From: Saccharomycopsis phalli
Taxonomy: Eukaryota; Ascomycota; Saccharomycetes; Ascoideales; Saccharomycopsidaceae
Assembly: GCA_020342235.1 (NCBI GenBank)
Contig: CP073216.1
Location: 1,506,170-1,570,169 of the forward strand
DNA: 64,000 nt
Direction of reading: 5' to 3'
Shown here: positions 39,903-51,414 of the stretch, piece after piece
Numbering within the stretch: position 1 is the stretch's first letter
Layout of the letters: each line of letters starts with the position of its first letter
Position numbers and translations under genes: made by a program
The notes under the pieces: generated by a model
Seen by the model: the letters and a program-made list of their open reading frames with translations, nothing else
The model's database searches: none
What the model was told of the DNA's origin: nothing

Positions 39903-41534
39903 TTAAACTTGTTCAGTCCCCAATTGCCGAGCCTTATTGGTGGAGCCGAAGGAAACTACCTCGACATGCTCAGATGCTTCCTTCTCAATATCTTCGGCTT
40001 TGTGCAACCCGTCACCCTCTTGGACGTGGTTTTTCCCTCCAAATATCTCGTCAATTTCCTCCAATGACTTGCCCTTTGTCTCTGGCAAAACAAACCAAAC
40101 AAAAACAATGAGCAAGAAGTTAACAGTCACAAACAAGTACAAAGCACGGAAACCGTCCTTAGCAAAAAACGACGGAAAGAATTGGTTGATGATGGCATTG
40201 AAGACGTTTTCAATCTGCGACGCCATTCCAACGGCAATCGATCTTACTTCCATAGGGAATATCTCAGTGTTGACGACCCAAACGGTACCACCAAATCCCG
40301 GCTTGTAGAAAAACGAAAAGAGATAAAAGAGAAACACTGTGACAATTCCAGTGGTTCTTGTAGGTTTGCCATTAGGAAGCGTGTGCAGCTTTGTCTCAAC
40401 AATGGCCGTTGTTAACATGGTAGCAAACATTCCTCCAGCAGATGTAAGAAGCATGAACCGACGACCCCATCTGTCGACAATCCAAATGGCATTCAAAGTG
40501 AAGAAGATGCTGAAAGTGGCGTTCAATGCGTTGATGAGCTGTATCGTGTCTGCAGACTTGAAGACTTGTTTATAAATGATGGAGGAGTACGAACTCAAGG
40601 ATGCTTCACCAGATAATTGCTGACCAGCATTAAGGACAAAGGCAATTGCTAACCGTTTCAACAACGATTTGTCCACGAAAAACTGCTTGTACTGGCTCCA
40701 TATCGATTTGACGGTAGCCTGCTCATACTCAATAGCGGCCCTGATCTCGTGAAACTCCTGCTCAACGTTGTCCTCTGGTTTTCTGATGCGATTCATTACC
40801 GCTCTTGCTTCGTCGTATCTTTTCTTGCTAATTAACCACCGAGGCGATTCAGGCATAAATAGAAGATTGCACATGATGAAGATTGGAGCTACCAATTGGA
40901 AGATGATGACAATTCTCCAGTCCCAATCACCAAGTTTTTTTGTGTTTTTTGTGCAAACATAGTTGATCCAGAAACAAATGAACGCGCCAATGGAAAAGAA
41001 AACCTGAAATATAGAGACTGTCATTCCTCGTATGGAGGTGATTGAGATTTCAGAAATGTACACAGGGGCAATTGGAAGAGCAAAGCCCTGTGCAATACCA
41101 ATAATAAGTCTTCCAACCAAAAAGACGGGAAAGCCTCGAGGCTGGCTCACTTGCATGATGGTGGCAATTATAATAAGAAAAGACCCGATCCATATTGGAA
41201 TTTTCCGACCCCATTTGTCAGAAACCCACCCAGTGATGAAAAAGCCCGTAACAATACTGCCAACCGTGTATGCAGTGTTAATACCACCAATTGTCTGATT
41301 ACTGGGGTGTTTATTGAAGGCAATCCAATTGGCAGAGCCTTGGACAGCATTGAACACCGAAGCATCGTAACCATTGAAGATCATACAACACGAGGCAACA
41401 CAGACATAATACCAGAGAGTTAATCGCTTGTTAGAAGAGAAGAGATTCATTTTTTTGTGCTCAGTGTCTTGAGGGAACCAAGCATTTATACCTGTCATGT
41501 TAGCATGCCTGTTATCTGCTATGCACTCCGCCAT
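39903..41534 (-). CDS. MFS sugar transporter
   Basis: 543 residues from the ATG at 41534; a TTG at 41567 extends the frame and later in-frame ATGs (MTGINAW, MNLFSS) are alternatives. Sugar-porter signatures are complete: SDKWGRKIPIWIG (loop 2-3), PESPRWLISKKRYDEA (after span 6), NAGQQLSGEA (span 7), DRWGRR (loop 8-9) and PETKGKSLEEID (after span 12). Twelve spans can be traced. It belongs to the fungal hexose/lactose/quinate-type sugar porters at the plasma membrane; the substrate cannot be read from sequence. The C-terminal tail is acidic and ends LGTEQV. Confidence 0.9.
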   Translation of the reverse strand: MAECIADNRHANMTGINAWFPQDTEHKKMNLFSSNKRLTLWYYVCVASCCMIFNGYDASVFNAVQGSANWIAFNKHPSNQTIGGINTAYTVGSIVTGFFITGWVSDKWGRKIPIWIGSFLIIIATIMQVSQPRGFPVFLVGRLIIGIAQGFALPIAPVYISEISITSIRGMTVSIFQVFFSIGAFICFWINYVCTKNTKKLGDWDWRIVIIFQLVAPIFIMCNLLFMPESPRWLISKKRYDEARAVMNRIRKPEDNVEQEFHEIRAAIEYEQATVKSIWSQYKQFFVDKSLLKRLAIAFVLNAGQQLSGEASLSSYSSIIYKQVFKSADTIQLINALNATFSIFFTLNAIWIVDRWGRRFMLLTSAGGMFATMLTTAIVETKLHTLPNGKPTRTTGIVTVFLFYLFSFFYKPGFGGTVWVVNTEIFPMEVRSIAVGMASQIENVFNAIINQFFPSFFAKDGFRALYLFVTVNFLLIVFVWFVLPETKGKSLEEIDEIFGGKNHVQEGDGLHKAEDIEKEASEHVEVVSFGSTNKARQLGTEQV

Positions 41535-43286
41535 TTGCACGCTTAAACAGGATCTCGCATATTTCAACAGAAGTTATTTCTTTGAGTATCTCGAGGCAAT
41601 CCTATTGCTAGAACGTCTGGTTGCGTGAGCTCATTCTGGGACATTAGTGCTAGCAAAAGAGGTGCGATACTATCTTTTCAACAACCAAAAATTGCCATTT
41701 AATCGCCATTAAGATTTCAGATGAGGTCCCTAGCTCCTCCTAGACTCCTCCGCATTATTATTTGTGACTTTCTTTTTATTGCACACTAATGCATACCCCT
41801 CGTCATTCTCAAAAATTATCTATACGCTTGCACGATGGATGATTCTTTGCGAAAATAACCGATAGAAGTAGCCGACAGTCGCCAAAAGCTTTTTACCATT
41901 AATGGCCAGGAAAATGGCTAGGGAAGCAAGCTGAATATAGGACCAGCTCATGAAAGGAGACCGAAGGAGCTATTGATGAGCAAGGGCTGAAAGAGTTTTT
42001 CCACTGTGATCTCATTTGGCTTGATCTTTTGACCTCCGAGGTGTCACTTTCGGTTAAGTTGCAAGGCTTGAATGATGCCAGGAGAACCGTTTTCCGGTTA
42101 CGGTGGAGCGGATCATGGCTTATACATCTACTGGCGACAATCACGAGATTTGTTTGGATATATTCCTTATAATAATGTTGCTATTGATTGCTATTAATTG
42201 TTATTAATTGTTATTAATTGGATTACTGTTCTTTTATTTTTCCCCTTTCATTTCCTCACACCCTATGTCCCAAACAACACACATCCAGCCAAGACAATTT
42301 CTTGGCCAATCTAATCTTGGTACAGCCAAACTTATGCGGAGAAGCTTGCCTAAAGGAGAATAAAGCTCTGAAACTTTGCGTGTTCTGACTTTGGGCAATA
42401 GGAATAAGGTAATGGCGGTCAATGTACCCCAGAATATTGCAGAATTTAGCTTAATTTTTGAGTACCTTAGTTTACCCCGGTAAGTGAATACATGGTCATT
42501 AACTAGATTATTGAAATTACATGGCGTAATGGCAATTATATTGTTAATCGCATTGATACGAACCCATTGGCAATTCCAGAACCGTTGGAGGCCCTGGGTG
42601 ACAGTATATGTTTCCATTTGACATTGTTAACGGGAACTCATTAACCAGTGAAATTTACGTGAACACGCCTAGACTCGTATAACAAAAGCGAACTAAATTG
42701 ATCTGGTACTTTCCCTTTCAAGTAAAAGCGAGTTTTCGCTGACATAATGCGCTGTTCCGCACGTGACTTTGGCGAGGTCATGCATGAGATCACTATACAG
42801 TTTTCGATGCTAAATTAGAAATTCAAGGTTTCAGCTAGTGATGGCTGAAGACTCGCTAATGGTACAAGTTAGCCGTTCGATGGGTAGCATCGTGATTTTG
42901 TAACAAGTATGGTTTAGAATCATTGCTAGAAAATCGTTGTGTACTGTCGTTAATATGCTTTTGCTGATTAAAGATAAGGCTAATTAAGCGACGTTTGATT
43001 AAGTTAGAAACTAGAGTATATTTTTAGAAACCAGAATACATTCTTTAACAACCCACTGGCGTGGATTGGAATGCATCGCGTCTCTCTTGAAAGTCAAAAT
43101 GCCCAAGCCTGCCCATACTAGCAATAGCCATTTTTGGATAACAATCAATCACTGACTACTATCTATAACTGCATCGAGGACATTTAAAAACGAGAAATTG
43201 ATTATCTATTCTTATTCGAAACTATCACATATATTCAAATACCAACAGTCCTACATATACAGTATCTCACCACGCCAGATTCGCAT
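41535..43286. other. 1.75-kb intergenic region, no gene supported
   Basis: Two short minus-strand ORFs (41899-42144 and 42234-42617) have no recognised motifs, and I do not call them. A TTATTAATTG-type repeat lies at 42185-42220. Confidence 0.45.
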
Positions 43287-44285
43287 CTAAGAATGAGCAA
43301 GAATCTGAGCTACTGCATCATTAAGACTTTGTCTTAAAGTTATATATGGAAACCCAAGAAGTTTTCTGACGCTCTTGTCATCCATTTTAGAATGCTGGAT
43401 GGGTTTCTGGCTTGGATCTCCTTCGGATATCTTGCCTCTGAGCAGAGGATACAAGTCAAGAATAAGATTGTCAGCCATTTGAATGTCAAACTCGCCTGCA
43501 TACAACATGAGTCGCCGCCCCACAGCTTCAGGCTTTTCAAATGCCACCAAATGAGCCTTGGCAACATCCCTAATATCGACATAGGAACCGTCAAAATCAG
43601 GGAGAGTGTCGCCTGGTTTGGATTGAACAATCATATTAATATACTGCGCGGTACTTCTAAGCACTGGCTTCACTTCAGAGTCATATGCCTGAGGCCCTGT
43701 CACAAAACCTGGGGCAACAGTAGAAAGCTTAAAGTTTGGCTTCTCCAGCAGAACAAACTCCCATGCGGCCCGTTCACCAAACGTCTTAGACCCAAAGTAC
43801 CCAAACGCACCATTTAATTTGGCCTCCTCATCAGTAATAGGGTTCCAAGATGTCTCACTAACTTTGAACGTCGGGTCATTTTTCCGAGAAAAGGTAAAAT
43901 GAGCAACCACTGAAGATGTAAACACCACTCTCTTAATTTGTGGTGCTAAAATCTTGATTGACTTGAAGCAATTCTTGACGGCATTCACTGCAGGGATAAC
44001 CATGTCGTGTTCTGGGTCAGAACTTTGGAAATCAATAGGCGAAGCAGTGTGCAAAAACACGGTCGCTTCATTGTGCTTTTTAAGAACGTCATCAAAGGCG
44101 TTGGGTGCGCTCATGTCCTCGACAATTTCATAAGTGAAGTTCTTTCCGGCATTTTTGCGAAGGGATTCACCTTTCTCAGAGGACCGAACAGTCCCAACCA
44201 CCTTATAATTGGCAGCAAGCAATGTCTTTACTATGGTTTGGGCAAGAAGTCCCGAAGCACCAGTAACTATAACTGTGGTAGTCAT
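43287..44285 (-). CDS. GRE2-like NADP-dependent aldehyde/ketone reductase
   Basis: 332 residues from the ATG at 44285, which places the Rossmann motif VTGASGLLAQTIVKTL at residues 6-21 as in Gre2; an upstream TTG extension adds nothing. This is the extended SDR family related to methylglyoxal/isovaleraldehyde reductase Gre2 and dihydroflavonol reductases. The catalytic Ser lies in RVVFTSSVVAHF, and Tyr/Lys in GAFGYFGSKTFGERAAWEF (YxxxK). FRTVRSSEKGESL-like residues after strand 2 (TVRSSEKGE) are typical of NADPH binding. It probably reduces carbonyls such as methylglyoxal in the cytosol; the precise substrate is unknown. Confidence 0.88.
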   Translation of the reverse strand: MTTTVIVTGASGLLAQTIVKTLLAANYKVVGTVRSSEKGESLRKNAGKNFTYEIVEDMSAPNAFDDVLKKHNEATVFLHTASPIDFQSSDPEHDMVIPAVNAVKNCFKSIKILAPQIKRVVFTSSVVAHFTFSRKNDPTFKVSETSWNPITDEEAKLNGAFGYFGSKTFGERAAWEFVLLEKPNFKLSTVAPGFVTGPQAYDSEVKPVLRSTAQYINMIVQSKPGDTLPDFDGSYVDIRDVAKAHLVAFEKPEAVGRRLMLYAGEFDIQMADNLILDLYPLLRGKISEGDPSQKPIQHSKMDDKSVRKLLGFPYITLRQSLNDAVAQILAHS

Positions 44286-46229
44286 GGTTGTATAGTTGCA
44301 AATACACAGAAAATATTGTTGTCTTATAGTCAAGGTCTTACTAATATTAAGTTCCGTACAGTTACCGATTTCCGGAGATTATAAAAGCCATCCTTGGATT
44401 AATTACTAATAAAGGAATATTTGCGGTTTTCAATACGCATTTTGTGGTTTTACAATGCGGAACTTCGGATGGTACACGGGAATAACGGCACCGACAAAGG
44501 GGTTACGGGAATACCACCGAAACTGTAAACAGTGTAAGTGTTTGTTAACGGAATATTGGGCTACATTGATAGATCCATGATATTAATAGAGTATGCTACA
44601 TGAACAAAATTGATTTATTCCCTCGGCCTTTGGGCAAATTACGGTGTCTTGCTCCTTGAAACCCGAGGATTTAAAGAAAATAATACTTGGAGCTATACCT
44701 GTTTACTTTCTAATAATATACTGCCTAATATGAATTGACATTTGGTTCTCTTGATGTATCACACAGTCGTCTAGCAGAAGCTCAATTTAATAAAGACGGG
44801 TACTTGGATCCGCACCATTTGTAATGACCCGTGGCAATGGTATATGGGCGTAAGAACAAAAATAGTTCTACAGGTGGGTCGAAAAAACAACACACTTGAC
44901 AAAGCAAGGACTTTTTACTAAATCAGTTACAAGGGCATTTCATAGAGTAGTTACAGTGACTTTACTAAATCAGACACAAGGACTTTACTAAATCAGTTTA
45001 AAGTCTTGTGATTTTGATGGAGCCAATATTCACACTCTATGTATAAGTTCTAGGTTAGTGGCAGAGAATAGCCAGCACCGTTTGACCTTAATATTACTGT
45101 ACAATTGGTCCTTCATTCTCATATTAGTAAGCATCGGTGCTGAAGTTTGTTTATCTGTTGATTTATGTACAATAATTAATGAATAAATCTATCCTTAGTT
45201 CTGGAAAGAAGATTGTTTACTGGCAATACACATCTATGGTCACTTAGAAAATAACCCAAGCAATGCACTACTTTAATCACCACGTCTTTTCAAAGCCATG
45301 GATGGTTATTATAATGATTTTGATTCTTAATTGTGGCAGCTAATTTTTACCAATTATCATCAATGGAATAAAATAGAAAAAAGCAAGGTGATAAAGCATC
45401 TCTCTATACTTCAAAAACAGAAATACTTGCTTTTGGTGATAGTATCTATCTAGTTTTATATCTGAAATACTTTGATAATAAGCCATCATAAATGATATGC
45501 CATTGATAAAGATGGGGGAAATCGCGTCACATCAGCTGAATAATTTCATTCGGACTTAAACCCAGAATAGCAAATCGTTAACAATAGGTCTCAAAAGAGG
45601 GAGACCTATTACATTGAAGCAACAGGATCTCTCTAATTTACTGGCGAACTTCATAAAAAGGATTGTATTTCCACTAATGAACCATTAGCCTGTTTCTATT
45701 ATCAATTGACAAATTCCCTTGGGCAAAGCATTCCAGGTAGTGTGCTATAAGTTGTGGATCCCCTAAACTATAGCGGTCCTTTAATGGCATTATTGAATTG
45801 TGCAGCTTGTGGGATACTGGAATACGCGACTTGGCTCCAAGGACTAAATGAAGTAGCATCACAGACACTAAAAACCATATGGGAGCTCTAATTTATAGTC
45901 TATGGCGACACAGCGCAGCACCAGTGGTATAAACCTAGAATATGCTCAACTGAAGCATCGGTAGGATCAGTGGAATAAATCATATACGACATTCTATATT
46001 CCTGATAGCTGGCACCACATGATACGTAGCTGGTGACTTTATCGGCAGTTGAGTCAAATAATCTAGAAAAGCTTTATGAAGTTGAACCCAACAGATCTAG
46101 AATATAAGAAGTTGCTTGAATATTGTTTGAAAACTAATAATTTGAATCCATTGAATCAAGAAATATATCTGATATCGGGATAAAGGACTATATTGCAAAA
46201 CTCACGAAAATTTCAAAACTCACGATATA
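44286..46229. other. Gene-poor AT-rich DNA
   Basis: No supported gene. A minus-strand ORF of 64 codons (45674-45868) has protein-like composition but no recognised motif. The region begins the long 44.3-51.4 kb gene desert. Confidence 0.5.
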
Positions 46230-46562
46230 TGATGTACTATCAAAAAACCTTGGATTGTGATCAATCATAAGGAAAAACTTAATACGTAAATACGGCCCAC
46301 AATATTAAATAAATAATATTATAGGTTCGAAGTACAGAACTATCAGTAACTACTACAACAATTATACATTGTTTCAATAGATACCGTAATATACATTCTG
46401 GATATAAAATTCTGAACTAAATATTTTGGCGCAGTAAATCCTCTTATAAGGCATTATAGGTAGGGTAATACTGCTTCATCCGGTTGTAACCACATCATCA
46501 ATAATCGTGGTTACGAGACCAAGAACTCTGATAGGATAAGTACATTTCACCAATGTACGTCA
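46230..46562 (+). mobile_element. Solo LTR (family 1) with exact 5-bp target duplication
   Basis: 333 bp, starting TGATGTAC and ending GTACGTCA, flanked by ATATA on both sides (46225-46229 and 46563-46567). Nearly identical to 3878-4212. No internal genes, so the element was lost by LTR-LTR recombination. Confidence 0.93.
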
Positions 46563-47199
46563 ATATACAGTCATTTCCATTGATGTTTATGTGCCTCATA
46601 ATGTGAACCATCTCCTTTATTACATCATACTTTCGTGAGATATTTGCCTCATCGTTTGAGTCTTTCATGCCTAATATAGATGTGCAAGTTCATTGGTAAT
46701 CCTAAAGCCAGCCAGATTATAGCGAGTACACCTGGTACAAGAAAAGAGAAAACTACAAATGATCACAAGAGGCATCCCGCACCTTACCTTTTAGTCACGG
46801 ATATACATGTGTTGTAGTTCAGCCTACTCGGACTCATGTATACAGGTGTAACTTATAGGATGCCACAAGGCACTCCAATTTCATCAATCCACTTTAAGAT
46901 CAACAAGGACGAAACACTAAGATGCAAGTATGCTATGTAACCATATGCCTGGCCCTAGGCATATTAAAACACAAACCATCGGAATTTTCAACATTGAGAC
47001 GAGATTACCATTCGAAAATGTACCAGATGGTTCGTCAATTCCTAATCTCGCCCAATGCGTACCAGTGTCAAAGAGACACTCAAAGCTGTTGACATCAATA
47101 TACCTTACCAAGGGTCTTTCAAATATATCTTAATCAAAATCAACAAGTGAGCTAAAAAAATCATACGAGACCAATCTGACCAAGTCAATAACCTGATAA
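46563..47199. other. Gene-poor, no gene seen
   Basis: Both strands are open for ~65 codons at 46917-47133, and neither reading is recognisable. Confidence 0.4.
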
Positions 47200-47700
47200 T
47201 AACAGTCCCTCTGCTTCCGGGGAAAGCGCATGCCCCAAAGAAGCCACCATGTGAACTATTGTCAAAGAATTACAGGAAGTCGTCAAATCCAAGGAGATCA
47301 GTCTTCCGTTTCATTACAATAAACTACGCAAAAACCCACGTCGAGTAACTACTGAAAAGTCTGAGCTACTCCTCTCATAAGTCCTAATCGGACCCAAACG
47401 ATCCCTCAGCAAAGTCTACAATAATACAAAATCAGAACCATATTAAACGCCTAATCTAACACATTCTGCATCAAGCTCGAAAAATCCGCATCATCAAAAT
47501 TCCACGAGTTCATATGCCCCGCTCTTCAGCTCAACTGAGCACTAGCGCAAATCGGTGAGGGACTATTCTCCTCCGAACAAGCCAGCCACCTCTTTAAAAA
47601 CAAGATGGGAATTAAAAATTAATAGGATTATACTCATCAGTGTTTGGCTAGTGGAATCATCCTCTTCACAGCGTGTTAGGAAGAATACTGAGCTACTACT
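47200..47700 (+). pseudogene. Decayed LINE C-terminal relic
   Basis: At ~47250-47420 the plus strand reads KELQEVVKSKEISLPFHY, then SELLLS and IGPKRSLSKVYN. This aligns with KEWQEMV...SLPNHY...LLLMEALAGSKAIHS at 15276. Stops interrupt it. The following 47570-47700 resembles 53780-53900. Confidence 0.5.
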
Positions 47701-47707
47701 CTGAACC

Positions 47708-47738
47708 GGGGGTGGCCCGGATCACCCCCTTTTTTTTG
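47708..47738 (+). other. GC-rich hairpin followed by a T-run
   Basis: GGGGGTG (47708-47714) pairs perfectly with CACCCCC (47723-47729) across an 8-nt loop and is followed by nine T. It looks like a terminator-type structure at the end of the LINE relic. Function unknown; it may be the decayed 3' end of a retroelement transcript. Confidence 0.5.
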
Positions 47739-47822
47739 GCATAAAGCTTATTGTTTCTCCAAGATCCTCACGTGCTACGTCTCGATGAGCCTTCATTGTT
47801 ACACAAAGACACCAAAATACAA

Positions 47823-47913
47823 GATACAGTGGCCGAGTGGTTAAGGCGCCGCCCACAGAGAAATTTGTTAGGCGCTGGCATTTGCCTCGCAGGTTCGAAT
47901 CCTGTCTGTGTCG
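47823..47913 (+). tRNA. Putative tRNA-Ser with anticodon CAG (CUG-decoding), short intron
   Basis: The acceptor GATACAG pairs with CTGTGTC, with discriminator G73, a Ser trait (Leu tRNAs use A73). The D-arm TGGCCGAGTGGTTAAGGC and T-arm GCAGGTTCGAATCCTGT are canonical. The long variable arm (GGC-ATTT-GCC) makes it class II. The anticodon stem CGCC pairs with GGCG around a 17-nt loop. With the intron after position 37, the loop is C32 A33 C34 A35 G36 A37 A38 and the intron is 10 nt (47860-47869), containing TTG that could pair with the anticodon. The 5' end GATAC matches Candida tRNA-Ser(CAG) from memory. U33 is absent (A33), and C27-C43 do not pair. A pseudogene is the alternative. Confidence 0.65.
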
Positions 47914-48366
47914 TTATATTTTTTGGCCTGGGTTAATGTTAGTCAGAACTGATTGTCGGAGTGTCGGTTAACACGCTTTAAAGAAACCGATTTTGCTTTC
48001 CCGATCGTATCCGCGCATCCAGCATGCATGCAGCTCTATGCGTTGCAATCACCGAAGTGAGAAGCAACACAGGTACACAGTGCAGATAGTAATGCACAAG
48101 AGATATTGTGAAAGATGTAGCGAGATGAGGAAAGTCAAACGTACATTAGAGAAATACGCTTGTCCAATCAGCGTTTCCAGTTTAGTAGCCATGGTTGCCC
48201 TCCACACGGGGTTACAGATTGTAGGAATGAAAGTTAACTGAATGCAGTAATCAATGCAGGTCGCGATATTTGGAAAGATCGCAGGAGGTAACTGTTGTAA
48301 AATAATGAGGCAGAAATAAGGACGCGGCACCAGGATATTATTTTATGTATATGCAAGATAGAATAT
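47914..48366. other. Intergenic, no gene seen
   Basis: An 82-codon plus-strand ORF (47993-48241) is Cys/Arg-rich but unrecognised; I do not call it. Confidence 0.4.
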
Positions 48367-48683
48367 TGACGTAATAACAAAAAAACTTAGACTATGAGGA
48401 TTCACACGAAAAAACTGAATACTTAAATACGGTCGATGATAATGGGTAGTATCATAGCTTGTGAGTGTCAAATTATTAGTAGCGATCACACAACATCCTA
48501 ATAGTTACTGTAATATGATATTCTGCACATAAAAATCCGGACTGAATATTCCGAATGCAAGATATTGGCTTAATTGGATATATATGGTAGGGTAATACTA
48601 CTCCAGAAGGCGAGGCGACAACATCATGGCTACCAGACCAACAACATTGCTAAAATAAGTATATTTCAGTATTGTATGGTGCA
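48367..48683 (+). mobile_element. Degenerate solo LTR related to family 1
   Basis: Starts TGACGTAATAACAAAAAAAC and shares the interior words TTAGACTATGA, ACGGTCGATGATAAT and GGTAGGGTAATACTACTCCA with the LTRs at 3878 and 46230. It is clearly older, and no target duplication remains. Confidence 0.65.
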
Positions 48684-51414
48684 GATAAACCATAATTGAA
48701 TTGCTTTCAATCTTTACTTGTGAAATGTATATGATGGGTGCAACTAGGCTACTTACTGTATAAAAACTCTGTTGACAACCGAAGCTATATGCTCAGAACC
48801 AATAATACTAATTAATATAATAGACCATATTCATAATAATAATATTTATTGTTATGTCTAGCTATATATTGTCTCCAAAAAGCCAGTTGGTCGACAAGTA
48901 TACTTGCACGTTGGAAAATCCAATGGCAGCTGGCAAAGAAAACCATTTATCAGTACTTAAGTAACTACGGAAAATTAAAAAATTTAACAAGAACTAGTCG
49001 CACATCGTTGTCATTTTGAGTCTTCGTTTTGTCTCTATGCACGGTGAGCGGCTTGTTGTATAGTTGTCGTGCTATTTGGTAGTGCCTTAGGAGTCGTCAC
49101 TGCACAACGTGTCCGATTTTTGACATTCCTTGCTTTGTTTCTCTGATATCATTTCCTTAAGTACTTGGATGTAAGATTGTCATAGCTGTTGTATTGGCGG
49201 AGGATCCTGTTCGAGTCATTTTTGTCCTAGTGCGTAGTCTGTTTGCTTTTCAAGTAGGTTCGCAATAGCACGAAGGGTTATAATAGTTAGAACCTGCGGA
49301 GCTGTAACTTGTATCATAGTCTGGATAATATAACGTCTGGAAACTGTCTCATTGGTTCTATTGGCATGTACTGTTTGAAATAATCTGATACGGACCACGG
49401 ACCATATTCATGGATCTCACTTTTCCATTTGATACTCTAGCATTTAAGCTTTCTTGTTGGTATACCTAGGTCTGTCAAAGAACGAATGGTTGAATCAAGG
49501 TTGCATATATATCCCAACAAGAGTTGGTAGGCTAATATGTTTTGTATATCAGACTGATGTGCCCCGTGCTTGCAGGGTGGTTTAATCGGCGTTCTAGTTC
49601 GTATGATGGGGCAAACGTCTCAGTGAGTAACGAGTTTGTAGTTTAGTGTTTTAGTTACAACCACAGTAAATGTAGTATATAAAATAAATAGCTCCTCAAT
49701 TTAATGATCAAACTGCTTCTGAGACACAGTAAACATCTTCTTCCGTTTGGAAATCTTAAGTGCCTCTACTGAGTAACGCCCAATTTCATTTCGTCACAGT
49801 TTCTCATATAATTATTAATCATTGAGACGATGTGCTATATTCGCGCTTGAATACTGCAAACCGCTAGATGACCATTAACCATTTAGAACATATGTAGTGT
49901 GGCCTTCACAGACACATTACTACTGGTTTTGGAGAAATCGAAGCGCTTGACTCTATTCAGCAGCTAAGAAATTACAATTAGACACATCTAACTAAAATAT
50001 AGTGATATCACTCAGTAAATTACTATTTTTTTTTTTTTTTGAGATTAAGGCTACGCTGTGTCAGAGTAAGTGGATTTGGTCGCCAGGCGGCAGAATTTAC
50101 GTACTAATAACCAGATTTCCTTCTAAATCGCAGAGGTTTTAGCTAACTTTATTAGCTTAAGATTGAATATTACAGAGAATTTGACTATTCATTGTGAAAC
50201 TTGGATTTTAGTTTTTCGCTGGTTAGAAGCTAGTTAATGGAACTCTTTCCATGGAGTTAGGGCCTTCAAGTCTATAATTTCACCAATGGAATGTGAATGT
50301 ACTTCGGTATGCATCAGATATAGTATAAGTTCTAATTGGGTCGGAAATATTATTTAGCTTCTTAATTCAATACAATTGTCAAAGATTATTTGAAATGGAC
50401 ACAGATTAATTCTTTGCACACAACTGCCAAAAAAGGGAATAAAGTGAAAGGGATCAATAAAGCGTCCTACACAGCTTATAATTAAGGCGCGTTTAACTTC
50501 AATACCGCATTTAATGTAACCTGACGGGGAATGATGAGATGAGGAACAGCTTTAGCGCACAGTAGTTTGCCGGCTGAAGAATTTGCCTACAGAATAACTG
50601 CTGATTTTACTCGGGGATACTTCATATTAAGATGGCAAAAAAAAGCCATCCGAGGAAAAACAGGAGTAATGCAATAAGCTATGTAAATCAGTATACAAAT
50701 CTTGCATAGTCCGTTGGCAACGGGTTATGTGGAGCCCCAATTTCAAAGTGACAGTGGAATTATGCATGGGTGATCCAATGGAATGCGTGTGATGTCAAGC
50801 TTTCGTACTGGACTACAAAAGGTTTTGATCAAAAAGCAACGATATATATACTAATGTGACTTGGTAATTGATACTTTTATCTTATTCATGACATATCTAG
50901 ACTATGTTAAAGATATTTATTGTACAAAACGCTTGGTGTATTCACGCAACCCTTCGTAGGTAGATCATTTCCGTATCGGGAATTTTTTACTTTTATGGCT
51001 ACTTTGCAGTTTAATAGATCTCTTAATGTAGGCTCATGTAGAGCGTATACATTGCACAGATTTGAGGGATTTGCTGTATACCATTAATCAGAACACTCTG
51101 ATTGAAGAAAACTTTTAGCAATTGGCTAAAGAGTATCAGATCACAAAAGAAGAAAATTAAGTCACCAGGTTCAGTTAGAGGATTATATCCAAATGATCGT
51201 TAAACTTTACATGTCAATTGGGCTCCCAGTATTTTAGAGACGAGCATTCCCAAAATCCAGCGGTATTTAGTTTAGTTGTCGAGATCCTGCCAAGCATAAT
51301 TTAATGCACACGCATACCAGATTGTCACAATATATGTAGTAGAAATGCAAAGAAGAGAATGTAGGAAAATAGGATAAATAGCCATCGAATACCTTCTATC
51401 TTACCATCATTACA
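48684..51414. other. 2.7-kb gene-free AT-rich DNA
   Basis: No ORF of interest on either strand, no tRNA, and no tandem array. A T-run lies at 50026-50040. A TATA-like ATAAATAG lies at 51373-51380, 35 bp upstream of the DUF1996 gene. Confidence 0.5.

Noticed and set aside
42234-42617. 127-codon minus-strand ORF
   Set aside because: No signal peptide, motif or codon bias that would separate it from chance in AT-rich DNA.
46917-47133. Overlapping ~65-codon ORFs on both strands, one with DTGT resembling an aspartyl protease motif
   Set aside because: DTGT alone is not sufficient, the context does not match retropepsins, and both strands are open.
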